The position numbers and the translations under genes were made by a program. The notes beneath the pieces were generated by a model that was not told the DNA's origin, searched no databases, and saw only the letters and a list, made by a program, of their open reading frames with translations. This document shows, piece after piece, positions 1 to 9,289 of a stretch of 64,000 nucleotides of DNA; within the stretch, counting starts at the first letter, position 1, and every line of letters starts with the position of its first letter. Source of the DNA: Fagopyrum homotropicum (Eukaryota > Streptophyta > Magnoliopsida > Caryophyllales > Polygonaceae). The stretch spans positions 139,172,981-139,236,980 of the forward strand of contig BSWB01000001.1 in NCBI GenBank assembly GCA_033239125.1, given 5' to 3'.

Positions 1-697
1 CTAAGCAAAACTTAAATCTCATACTGATATCTAATATAGTTAAAAACTATATTAGCATATGATTCTAACCTATGAAGCACGGACATAGAAACGGATACAA
101 GAGAAAACGGGGGAGCGACAGTTTCAGAAATATGTGAAACAAACAAGGCAAGGAAACATAAATATAATGATACCAATTATAAAGGTCAACATTATAACAT
201 CATATACGGTGGAAGGGGTTATGACATTTGAATTCAGATACACAAAAGAATTTTACTTCATAAAGCAAACAGAGCAGACAATACTTAGAACAAGCCAGTG
301 CTTCAAGTAAACCATCATATTATTCAAAATTCTTTACTTAATTAGCAAACTAAGATCAGCATGTTGACAACTAAAATACTTAAAATCTTAGGTATTAGGG
401 AAATCCCAGCTGTGAAGAGAAAACATCATTAGTGCAAAAATTTACTAAATCTAAACTAGAAGTTGTACCTACTAAATAGTCTCCATTAGAGAAATAATTC
501 AAGGATCAAATATCCCGTTGACTAGTGTGATCATGTAATTGGTGAAAAGATAAAAAAATCAGGGGAAAGTAGAGGTTTTTTTTTTTGCTTTTAGTCAAAA
601 TATTTGCTATTAAGTCACTCTAGCAAACAATAATTCATTGATACAACACAAAAGAGCCAAACAGGTTTAAAATAAACAAAGATAAGCAAACCCTCAC

Positions 698-1324
698 CTT
701 TTTAGGAATGCAAGTATCATCTTCATCTTTATACAATTGAAACAGCCGACAAATGGCCGAGGAAATGAACCTCCACTATCATTCTGCAACAGCATAAAAC
801 AACCATCATTTATGCATGAGTTTATCAGATAAATTGGCAAACTATCAATCAAAACGAGCCATGATTTCATCCCTAAAACAATATAATATTGGAAACTAAC
901 TTGCAATGAGGTTGCTGGGGAAGTCTGATTAAGCTCAGCCTTCCATTCCCGTAACATCATATGCATCCGCTCCTCAAGAAGTGCAGCGTCACCTGAGCGG
1001 CTGTCTTTCCATGCTGACAGTAAATCCTTAACTTTGATATTTACCATGTCCTTACAGAGCAGGGGTGATGCAGATCTCGAGCCAAACTGTTTGAGACTCT
1101 TAGTCATTGAAAAATCTTGAAGTGTCACGTGAATAACTGAGTTGAAAAGGGATTTACAGTCAGACTCCGACAATCAAGCGGTGTTAGAACAAAAAAGCTT
1201 GTCGAATAGCATTAATATAGTAGCTATTAAAAATCAAGTTTTGTGACAAATCTGCATGATCCATATCAACCAAGAACCTTAATATGGACCCATGATAGGT
1301 AAGATTCAGAATTTCATAAGAAAG
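698..1324 (-). pseudogene. Exons of an unrecognised plant gene (copy 1)
   Basis: Read on the minus strand, an exon opens at 1324 after a TTGCAG acceptor. A coding stretch follows to 901 with a CAA|GTTAG donor, then a short exon at 783-698 between GCTGTTGCAG and a GTGAGG donor. The protein-like text includes DMVNIKVKDLLSAWKDSRSG and EERMHMMLREWKAELNQ, which read as real coding sequence, but I do not recognise the family. It is broken: the first exon runs into a stop because an A-run near 1190 is one base shorter than in copies 2 and 3, and the frame also slips near 1170. The last exon (86 nt) encodes LFQLYKDEDDTCIPK in one frame but needs a frame change to join NDSGGSFPRPF. Its likely final exon lies across the junction in the preceding unit, homologous to 26159-26368. 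Confidence 0.55.
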
Positions 1325-1944
1325 CTGCAACTTTGATGTAGAAAAAAAACATACAATAACATATCAAATGCAACCTATATCAAAAGCAACTATATTTAAC
1401 GACATTATCTGACACAATCCGATTATGCTACATAGTCCTTGTTCATAAGATGCTAAACTGTGACGCAATTGCATTTTTATAACGAAATATTTCGTGACAA
1501 AAGAGGGAGGCTTCATATACCCCTATTTCTCAACAACGACGGTAGAAATGAATCTCCTGAAACATCTTGCCATACACAACACTAAAGATTAAATTATTGA
1601 ACCAATTAGTGTATTTTTCAGGGAAGGTAATCAACTACACTTCTTTAACAACACTAGATATATCTTGCAAGAGGAAGGTCTCTTAACATCCATGATAACA
1701 AGTAACAACAGTAAATCATATAAATAAAAAATCTATACAATTTTTTTATTGGACCAAAAGAGAGAGAAGTTAGAAAATTCTATACAATTTTTTTATTGGA
1801 AAGCATAAAATCCTAGATGAATGTTTGCAGGTTGTAAAATTCAAGTAACAGGAAGACAGTAAATCATATAAATAAAAAATCTGATTAGTGTATAAGCTCC
1901 AATATACAAAGAATGGTAATATAACCTAGAATAAATTAGTTTAC

Positions 1945-2372
1945 CTCGAAGATTTGATGTAAACCCACTATTTGACAAATGATTTGCAAGAAGCTCCCCT
2001 AAATGCTTTCTCCAACTTGGGACAGACTTGGCTTCAGAAACAAGCCACACAATTGCAGCCTCTGTTGTGAGGTTGAAACTAGTTGATGATACTTGTGGCT
2101 GTGTCCATATGCCAAATAAAGAAGTTGATTAAAGAACACATAAATAGATCATGTTGTTCTAAATCAAAGTAAATATAACATATACATATCTAATTAAATT
2201 ATCAAGAAACCATGTTTTGATTATAGATCAAGCTTATTAAGAGAGTCAAGTCGGCCCCTTTGATAAGCAATGTTACTTCAGTTTTTTCATGATACATAAT
2301 ATGTGAATCGGAACTGACTTGACTTTCAAGTATTCTCTTCACACTGGCAGCACATCCTCCACAACTCATTCC
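1945..2372 (-). pseudogene. PAA1: Two exons of a PAA1-like copper-transporting P1B-ATPase (copy 1)
   Basis: Minus-strand exon 2372-2319 (54 nt, after a GTGCAG acceptor) encodes GMSCGGCAASVKRILESQ, the GMxCxxC copper site of a heavy-metal-associated (HMA) domain. Exon 2098-1945 continues in phase with QVSSTSFNLTTEAAIVW and SEAKSVPSWRKHLGELLANH, ending at a GTAAAC donor. Both match the amino-terminal HMA domain of PAA1/HMA6, which moves copper into chloroplasts. I see no P-type ATPase core (DKTGT motif, membrane segments) in the unit, so this is a fragment. The introns are kept, which means the DNA was copied at genome level and not from mRNA. The upstream exon at 2983-3082 does not join it in phase, suggesting a mosaic locus. 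PAA2 is less likely because the EAKSVP...LGE.LANHL stretch is PAA1-like. Confidence 0.72.
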
Positions 2373-2982
2373 CTGCACCAAGATCAACAGATGATACTTT
2401 ACACTTCAATTTTGATAAGTTAATTCAAAATCAAATCTATAAACAGTCACATCCACCCATCCCAACGTCGAGAAGAATCGAGACTAAATACAAAACTTGA
2501 AACTCCAAATTTCAAACTGATTCAACTAACACAATCACCAACACCAAACTACATATGAAAATGAAGCAAAACAAATCCAAATAACAAATGAAAATGAAGC
2601 AAAACAAATCCAAATTAAAGAAAGGTATTAGTTCCAACCAGGAAGTTCAAAGATGAAGAAATAAATGAACAGAAGTTCAGGGCGGATAGCATATTTTCGC
2701 TAATCACAACCGGTGAACCTACACCCAAACCTTTCGGGGTTCCATGTGATAGGTTCACACGGTATCATATTGTCGATGTAAGACACATTTTCTCGCATTT
2801 CCACAGCTCATACTAGCAGCAAGAAAGGCTTAACTCCAACCACAAAACATTAGTGTTCAATATTTATTTTCAAATCTAAAGCCCCAGCTCATAACTGCAG
2901 CAACAAGATAAGATATCTAGTCATCTAGATGATAGGATCTCAAATTTAATTTGCAGAAACATGCCAGTAAATGATGTATTAC

Positions 2983-3440
2983 CTATTTTTTGAACAACCC
3001 AATTGCTGCAAGAGAACTTGACTTTGAGGATCAAGCGGTCCTTGATTTTATTCATTTTTATGCCAGATCCGTGATACCAAATCTGCAAAAATCTAAAAAT
3101 ATAGCGAAAACAGTATTAGCTTCAACAGTAAAAGAAATTAGAGATTGATATATTCAGACTGTTCGGTTACCTTATTGCTGTGGTAGTCAAATAACAACGA
3201 TGGACAATAAGGTGAATTTTGCCGGCGTTTCGATCTCCGATGGTATCACCTTCGATCGTCCGCGTCGATCGTGTACGAAAACTCCTGCACCTTGTCTTTT
3301 TCTTAGTTGAGTCGAAAAGCAAGAGAATTGTGAAGATTTTGGACAATTTTGGTCCTCAGACCGAACCAGGAGGAATAGCTGCGAAGAAGATTGTTGTGCC
3401 TGAGGTGCGTAGACTCGTAGAGTGTATATATATACACTAG
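2983..3440 (-). promoter_or_regulatory. TATA box, leader exon and short second exon of a minus-strand gene (copy 1)
   Basis: A palindromic TATA element lies at 3422-3437 (core 3425-3434). About 35-250 bases downstream on the minus strand is a leader without ATG, ending at 3171 before GTAACC. A second exon, 3082-2983, follows a TTTTTGCAG acceptor. It holds ATG at 3055 (MNKIKDRLILKVKFSCSNWV...) and ends at a GTAATA donor. The same arrangement, clearly diverged, recurs at 20064-20445 in the same orientation. This looks like the 5' end of a once-transcribed gene. The encoded peptide is not recognised. Confidence 0.45.
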
Positions 3441-3449
3441 GTTAAAGGG

Positions 3450-4329
3450 TAAAATAGGTAAAGAAGAGTTATTAGTATTTATTTAATAAAAATTTATTTT
3501 TCTCAAACATAAGGGAAGATGTAATTGAAGACGTGGGCAAAGCGGGATGGAGAGTCGAACCCTATTGACAGCAGTTGCAGCATCTCCTCGATACACATCA
3601 GTAAGATACAGTAATTGAAGACGTGCGCAAAGCGGAATGTACTCGAGTCGAATGGTTTTAAGTAATTTATAGATATTATTGACAAAATCGGTATAATTTA
3701 AGAATCTTAAAATGAATTATTTCCGTAAAAGATAAATAGAGAAAGAAAGAGAATGAACGATATTTATGAGCTTGTTCTAGATTTAGCCGATATTACTCGG
3801 TACGTCTTTTAATGGTAAAAAGGGAATGTGTGTTGCTCATTACTCCAGTCATATTGAATAGCTCTAATCTACGTATTGATATCAAATTCTTCTCAGCTAT
3901 TTCTCTCAAACATGGAGTTCTTTTATGTTGAGACCATATATGGCTTCACATCAAGCTCAAACTCACTGTTATAGAACACTGGAATACTGCTTGTTGTTGA
4001 GTTGTTCTCTTTTGATTTTTGATGTAGCATCACACTTGTGCCATTTGTAGATCAACAAACTGAGAGATTATGTTATGTGCTATATAGTATGTTGATAATC
4101 TGAATGTTTAATGTTTGACTGTGCTTGTCCTGAATTACTGCACATATCACTTTTTCCTTGTTAGCATTTGCATTCAGCATATATGGGATATAGTTGCTAA
4201 TTTTTTATCCTCTTGTTAGCATTTGCATTAACAGGCATTAGTGAGTTGTTTTGCACCATCAAAAGAAAGTTGATAGGACAGGAATTTAGTTGTTCCTCAT
4301 ATTTATAAACAACTGCCTTATGGTTGTAC
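3450..4329. other. AT-rich stretch without supported genes
   Basis: It contains two near-copies of a short AATTGAAGACGTG(G/C)GCAAAGCGG motif at about 3523 and 3615, and two copies of CTTGTTAGCATTTGCATT near 4157 and 4212. The 28-bp segment lost in copy 2 is at 3727-3754. No exon structure is convincing. Confidence 0.5.
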
Positions 4330-5040
4330 CTTTTTTTTTGTTTTGAAAAGATTACGTATATCGAGAAGAGGATTAGGGGTCACTTTGACCAAAGATGAAG
4401 AGAGGAAAAGACTAGAGAAATTAGTGACTACGACTATCAACTACAAGAGGTGAATCACAAGCAAATTAGGCCACATAATAAAGTCGGGGGATCGGTCTTT
4501 TCAGTTAGGCGGTGAAGTTCTTGATAGCTTGGATTGTGTGAGGGGCACAAGTTGTGGTAGAGGTGAAAGTGTTGTAGTAGATGAGGTCGTTTCTTGCTTT
4601 CCAAGTGAAGTAAATGTATGTAATGATCGAGGAGGTACGGATGTTGGAGATGAGTTCATGCTTACAAGGTTTTTCATTCTCGAACCAAGACCAAATTTGT
4701 TGGAGTACGGGTAGGGGGTGTGGAGCTTCGTCTAGCGAGAGATGATGTTGAGCACTAGGCTAGTGTAACTACAAGAGTTCCATAGGTGGGACTCGTTCTC
4801 CGGATGGTTCCCACACATTTTGCACGAAGCGTCAGAGACTAAGTTCTAGAAGAGGAGTTTGGTAAAGGTGGAAATTCTTTGATGGCAAGTAATCCAAGAG
4901 ATAAAACTAATGTTGATTCCTTGCCAAGTATATATGAATTTGGTAGGGCGGGGTGTGTGTGTGTGAGAGAGTTTGGTTACGGAAGAACTGTTGGGGAGGG
5001 AGATGGGGTTTATGGAGCTAGTTTTAAATTATCTTTATCT
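4330..5040 (-). mobile_element. LINE C relic: 5'-truncated zf-RVT end (copy 1)
   Basis: On the minus strand this encodes the carboxy end of a plant LINE ORF2. It reads FISWITCHQRISTFTKLL, then CKMCGNHPENESHLWNSC (the C-x2-C...H...C knuckle of zf-RVT), then IITYIYFTWKARNDLIYYN. These align with LINE A at about 12240-12560. A T-run at 4331-4339 is the poly(A) tail seen from the other strand. Frames are broken and the reverse transcriptase is absent, as expected for target-primed insertion with 5' truncation. The plus-strand ORFs here are its shadows. Confidence 0.75.
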
Positions 5041-5044
5041 TTTA

Positions 5045-5325
5045 TAATCCGGCACACCAATTGACAATAGGAGGAGTAACCCTAGTGCTTATATATTAGG
5101 TTCGGTTATTATCATATTGTCAATGTGGGACAATATATCCACACATCTTAACACATCTTAATACGTGGCGGGGATGCACGTAAGTGAACCTTACACATAA
5201 GTCTTCGGGGTTTCATCCTAAAACCAATTGGCAATAGGAGGAGTAGCCCTAGTGCTTATATATTAGGTTCGCTTATTATCATATTGTCAATGTGGGACAA
5301 TATATCCACACATCTTAACAGCTAG
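5045..5325 (+). repeat. Two tandem copies of a dispersed ~165-bp repeat (copy 1)
   Basis: The core, TAGGAGGAGTA(A/G)CCCTAGTGC followed by a motif ATATTGTCAATGTGGGAC, occurs at about 5067-5135 and 5235-5300. Related copies are at about 2700-2800 and 6130-6310, with an inverted one at 22375-22505. No terminal inverted repeats are obvious, so I cannot assign a class; it may be a fragment of an LTR or a SINE-like element. Confidence 0.65.
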
Positions 5326-5340
5326 TCCTATACCCAGCAG

Positions 5341-5690
5341 AGAATCTCATTACGGACCTTAAGAAGCATACTCCAAGTGTGGCTATGGTTGTTCCTTTGC
5401 TCGATGTTCCATCTGGTAAGTCTCTTGAGTATGTCTTCCAGATCCAAGTGCACCATAGGTTGTCAGTGTTTTATTCGATCTCGAACAGACTCATAAATAT
5501 AGTGGACGTTGTTTAAATTTGGCGTATGTTTTGTTTTCAGGAGCAGAGGACATCTTGGCAAGTGGGCAACACGCCATCTATATATGCGGATCCAAAGGTG
5601 TTGGATCGGCACCTGAAAGTAGCATGACGCGGGGGTATGGAAGTGGATGTGATCAAACTGATATGAACTCCTAATTAACAAGGAGCATGG
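5341..5690 (+). pseudogene. Two-exon plus-strand gene fragment (copy 1)
   Basis: An open stretch reading LITDLKKHTPSVAMVVPLLD ends at a textbook GGTAAGT donor near 5416. After about 125 bases, a T-rich tract and TTTTCAG acceptor lead into GAEDILASGQHAIYICGSKG and a stop near 5670. The two pieces join in phase across the intron. The 5' part is missing and I do not recognise the family. It sits between copies of the dispersed repeat. Confidence 0.4.
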
Positions 5691-5699
5691 TGAGGGAGG

Positions 5700-5925
5700 G
5701 TTTTTCAATGTTATAAAGTAATCTAACTAGTTTTCGTTAATAGAAGATGCTCATCCACCTAACGAGTCTAGTTTTATCAATCCACCAATTCGTTTTTATA
5801 GTGAGATTTAGTCTAAAATCGAAGACCATAACGATTTGGTACTAGAGCTAGATCTCATGTGTGACACGAGTAAATTGCCTTCTAGTAACGACAACACAAC
5901 AACATCACGAGTAAATTGCCTTTCA
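5700..5925. other. No supported feature
   Basis: AT-rich sequence following the gene fragment. The only regularity is a doubled CACGAGTAAATTGCCTT motif at about 5867 and 5908. Confidence 0.4.
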
Positions 5926-5929
5926 GAGC

Positions 5930-6125
5930 GTTTTCAATTGGATTAACACCCGAGTGACTCTTCTCGCGTCCAAGAATCTCTCACGCTATGTAATGGTGCC
6001 TCCTCTTTGATGGCTGCTTCTAGTGCTTGTTCACATCAAGCTTACTACCGCCGTCTACTTCATTTGGTTCACTTGTATTGTTGCTATTTTCCGCAATGAC
6101 AATCCTTCTACTCAACGATGCTATT
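5930..6125 (+). mobile_element. Possible small LINE carboxy-end fragment (copy 1)
   Basis: One plus-strand frame reads LTTAVYFIWFT...IFRND, resembling the [TY]xxYFIWxxRNxxxF signature that closes plant LINE ORF2 proteins (compare LINE A at about 12535). The fragment is short and frame-broken, so this is tentative. Confidence 0.3.
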
Positions 6126-6129
6126 AAAT

Positions 6130-6310
6130 TATTTTTTATAATCCGGTGGGTCTAATACATGGAGGGGATGCTCGTAAAGTGAATCTTACACACAAGCATT
6201 CGAGGTTCTATCCTAAAACTAATTGACAATAGGAGGAGTAGCCCTAACTCTTATATGTTAGGTTCGAGCATTATCATATTGTCGATGTGGGACGATATTG
6301 CACACAGTTA
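6130..6310 (+). repeat. Third copy of the dispersed repeat (copy 1)
   Basis: It contains GACAATAGGAGGAGTAGCCC and CATATTGTCGATGTGGGACG in the same order as at 5235-5300, with more divergence. It extends upstream with GGGGATGCTCGTAAAGTGAA, matching GGGGATGCACGTAAGTGAA at 5169, so the full repeat is about 165 bp. Confidence 0.65.
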
Positions 6311-6329
6311 AATGCACACACTTGCTGGG

Positions 6330-7272
6330 TCATCGCACAAGCTTGCAACATTGTCCCTCTTGCCTTGGTTTTTCTGTAAGTTTGTGTCCTGCAGGGTTTT
6401 TTGTTTTTGAAACCAAATGAATCTTGTACCACCACAAATAAGGTTGCGTGCTTGGTAGCATCTGATTTATTACGTCGGACTGATTCACGGTAGTTTGCAT
6501 GAATCGCATGAATCTCTTACTGCATCTTGTTCTAGTCTTGTTCTTCATCTCCATTTTCCGTCATACGTTCAATGAGGGACCTCTCCATCTCCTTGTCTTG
6601 TTGTTTGAGTTGACACAAATAATTGTCAAACTTCCTCCTAGCGATCTTGTCTATCATATGATGCCTGCAATTCTTTAAATTTGTCTTTAGCATAAACATC
6701 CCGACCTTTCTCGGGATGCAATTCTTGTGACTTACATTTATAGGACGAACGGATATCTTTGACATAAAGTTTTGCACCATTTTTCCATATAGAACTCCCA
6801 AGACTTTGAAGTGATCTACTTGTGACTCCATAACCCTAAACAAAAATACATGTTAAATAACTTGAAGATTAACAACACAACTACACATAGAGGAAGATAT
6901 GCGTACGGAGAAACAATCGTATAAAACTTCAAACATAACTGATATTTTAAGATAGATTTTTGGGAAAAAAAATTATTCATAATCAATGAATGTATGGCGG
7001 AATACTACTTAGCAATAATATCTAATCAAACAGTCAGAAAACCGAGACTAACGCAACTGAACATTAAGTACAAAACAAGCTATACAAAGCTTAACTGCAA
7101 TGAGGAATACCTCATTCACAATCAACTTAGATTTTCCATTGAGCAAAGTTATGTCTAATGAATTTAAAGCCATACTCGTAGCAAAGTTGTAACGGAAGAT
7201 GCCAACGAAAAATACGTTACAAAAAAGACTGAACAAGGAATAAAGCCTAAGCAAAATGACCGCATCATCCAA
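6330..7272 (-). CDS. Hypothetical minus-strand gene with one likely intron (copy 1)
   Basis: The main open frame, 6843-6532, gives 103 residues: a basic middle rich in Lys, Arg, Cys and His, then a charged helical tail (LKQQDKEMERSLIERMTENG) that could form a coiled coil. A TTTGTTTAG acceptor lies just upstream of its start. A second open stretch at 7272-7048 contains SLDITLLNGKSKLIVNEV followed by a GTATTCC donor near 7111. The ORF at 6554-6330 continues in another frame. No domain is recognised. It may be a decayed gene; LINE A begins about 65 bp beyond it. Confidence 0.3.
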
Positions 7273-7442
7273 GAACTGAATTCGGGAATGATCTCACGAA
7301 CCATATATGTAGTGTCATATCCTCCATCTCAGCAAAACACTCTCTTCCTATACACACTATCCCTGCCGGAGGGTGGCCTCCCCGCCTCCTCCTCCCCCCA
7401 ATGAGGCCGTCCGGCCTCGCCCCGCCCTCCCTGCTGCCCACG

Positions 7443-9289
7443 ATGGGCGGATCAAAACGCTCCAAGAAACAATCTGTCAAGCTCTCGCAGTTCCACCTGA
7501 GCCCATCAAAGCAAAGATCTTCCTCAGACCCTCCGAGCCCATACGAAGTCATCCCTGAAGAAATTATACGCTCCAAAAACTTCAGAATCTCGAAGGATAT
7601 GGCCAAGCATGAGTTGGAGATCTCCTCCAAGATATCTTTCCCTCCCCTCCAAACCCCTATTCCAACAAACCTTACAAATGCAACCAAAGAAGCAAATACC
7701 TCTAGCCCTCATGTTGCACCTCTTGCTGCAGCTTCAACCTCTCCTGGCACGATTGCTCCTTCACAAAACCCTCTACCAAACTCCCAGACCTCCCAGACCT
7801 CTCTGCAGACCCCTTTGCAGTCCCATGTGGGCGCTCTTCAGGCTCTGGATAATCCCTTCCCTCTTGAAGGTATCCTTGCAAATGTTTCTGATACTCCTGC
7901 AACAACACAAAACCCTACAAATTGCTCTATAGATGCACCCCCATCTATTATGTTGCATGCTACTATTCAACAGTCTATCCCACCTACTTCTCGTGATATC
8001 CCTAACGGCCATACCAATACCAAAAATCCTCAACCCAATGCTAGTGTTGATTCTTCCTCCGGCATGCCCTCACCAGTAGACCCTTCAACTACCCTCACCA
8101 AACTCAAAAGTGTCGACCTTTCTGACGCCCCTTCACATTCCAGCCCACCAAACTCCGAAAACCCAAAAGACTCATTTCGAGACATTCTCATTAAAGGCAC
8201 GTCTTGGAACCTTATCCCCCTTCCCTTCACCCCAGGAATTGATGACGGCATCATTCATTTTTCAAATGATGATGTCTTTGACACCATGTCCAAGTGGCAC
8301 CTGTCTCTTGTGGGCTTTCCCCTAGGAAGCCCTTTGGCCTACCAACGTATGTCAAACTTCGGCAGCAATTCCTGGAACAACGTATCTCCACCAAAAATCC
8401 TTCGAAATGACAAGGGAGTATTTGTCTTTCACTTTAACTCCGAACATGATCTTAACATTGTGCTTCAAGGCAACCCTTGGTTCATAAATGGCTCTACTAC
8501 CCTCCTTCTTAAGAGATGGACTCACGACTTGGCTCTTGACTACTCGAGTCTCTCCTCAGTCCCGGTTTGGGCAACCTTCCATGATTTGGACTATAGGTTC
8601 TAGTCTCCTACCATGCTCGCGAAGATCGGTTCAGCACTTGGAGTGCCACTCCTCACTGATTCTAGCTCCGCAAATCAGGATAGACTCGGATATGCAAAGA
8701 TCCTTGTTGAACTGCTTGCGTCAAAGCCTCTCTTACGTGAAATCACTTTCATGGGCCAGGATGGAGAAAAATAACCCAAAAAGTTACTTACGAGTGGCTC
8801 CTTGAGCACTGCCCCAAATGTCTTCTATTCGAACACCGATGTCGGTCCACAAAAAACCCACCGGCTGTCCCTCGAACCAGCCCTCCCCTACGCCGTCCCC
8901 CTCCACCTTCAAACCTTGGCCCTTTACTTCCCACCCCGGATGCCTCCCTCCTCATCAATAAGGATCAACAGAAAGATCACTATAATTCTAATCTTTCTAC
9001 TCCAAACAACTTCCCCACAAGCAATATCCAAACAACACAAAACCATGCTGATGATCTTGCAAAAGATCCTGAAAGTATGTCCGCTATCTCCCCAACTCAT
9101 CTACATCAACCACCTCATCTACCCCCACCATCGGCCCCCCCAAAATCCACACCACCTGAACCTTCTACCCCAACAAACCCTGCCGACCCTCTAACATCTA
9201 CTCCCCCTCAAAACATGAAAGCATCAAGGATGCAATCTCAAACCACAAGAATCATTGATGAATCTAAAAGTTTGTGCTTGGAACATTAG
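7443..9289 (+). pseudogene. LINE A ORF1, RNA-binding protein (copy 1, broken)
   Basis: ORF1 proteins coat LINE RNA. The start chosen is the ATG at 7443 (MGGSKRSKK), because the same peptide follows the matching ATG in LINE B; the ATG at 7401 is in frame but not conserved. A low-complexity Pro/Ser/Thr region is followed by a DUF4283-like domain (LVGFPLGSPL, PKILRNDKGVFVFHF, WATFHDLDYRF). The frame stops at TAG 8601-8603, where the family has tryptophan, and resumes with ATG two codons later. A one-base loss in the A-run at 8767-8771 then creates TAA at 8772. Downstream, EHCPKCLLFEHRC is a zinc-knuckle-like motif. The final stop at 9287-9289 overlaps ORF2 by 32 nt. Confidence 0.8.

Noticed and set aside
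694..1173. A single 159-aa protein
   Set aside because: It starts at TTG and reads through an intron with clear GTTAG and TTGCAG boundaries; the exons are annotated instead.
3219..3440. 73-aa plus-strand ORF
   Set aside because: It overlaps the minus-strand leader exon and TATA box and begins at a non-ATG codon; it is a shadow.
4529..5064. Plus-strand ORFs of about 61 aa
   Set aside because: They are antisense to the LINE C zf-RVT fragment, which explains the sequence far better.
7373..8325. Numerous 60-140 aa ORFs on both strands over LINE ORF1
   Set aside because: They are low-complexity Pro/Ser/Leu shadows of the C-rich ORF1 in other frames.
8601..8603. Programmed stop-codon read-through in LINE ORF1
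   Set aside because: Not claimed as fact: the site is a CTGG-type CHG context where recurrent decay to CTAG is expected, and no known read-through context (such as CAATTA or CTA after the stop) follows.
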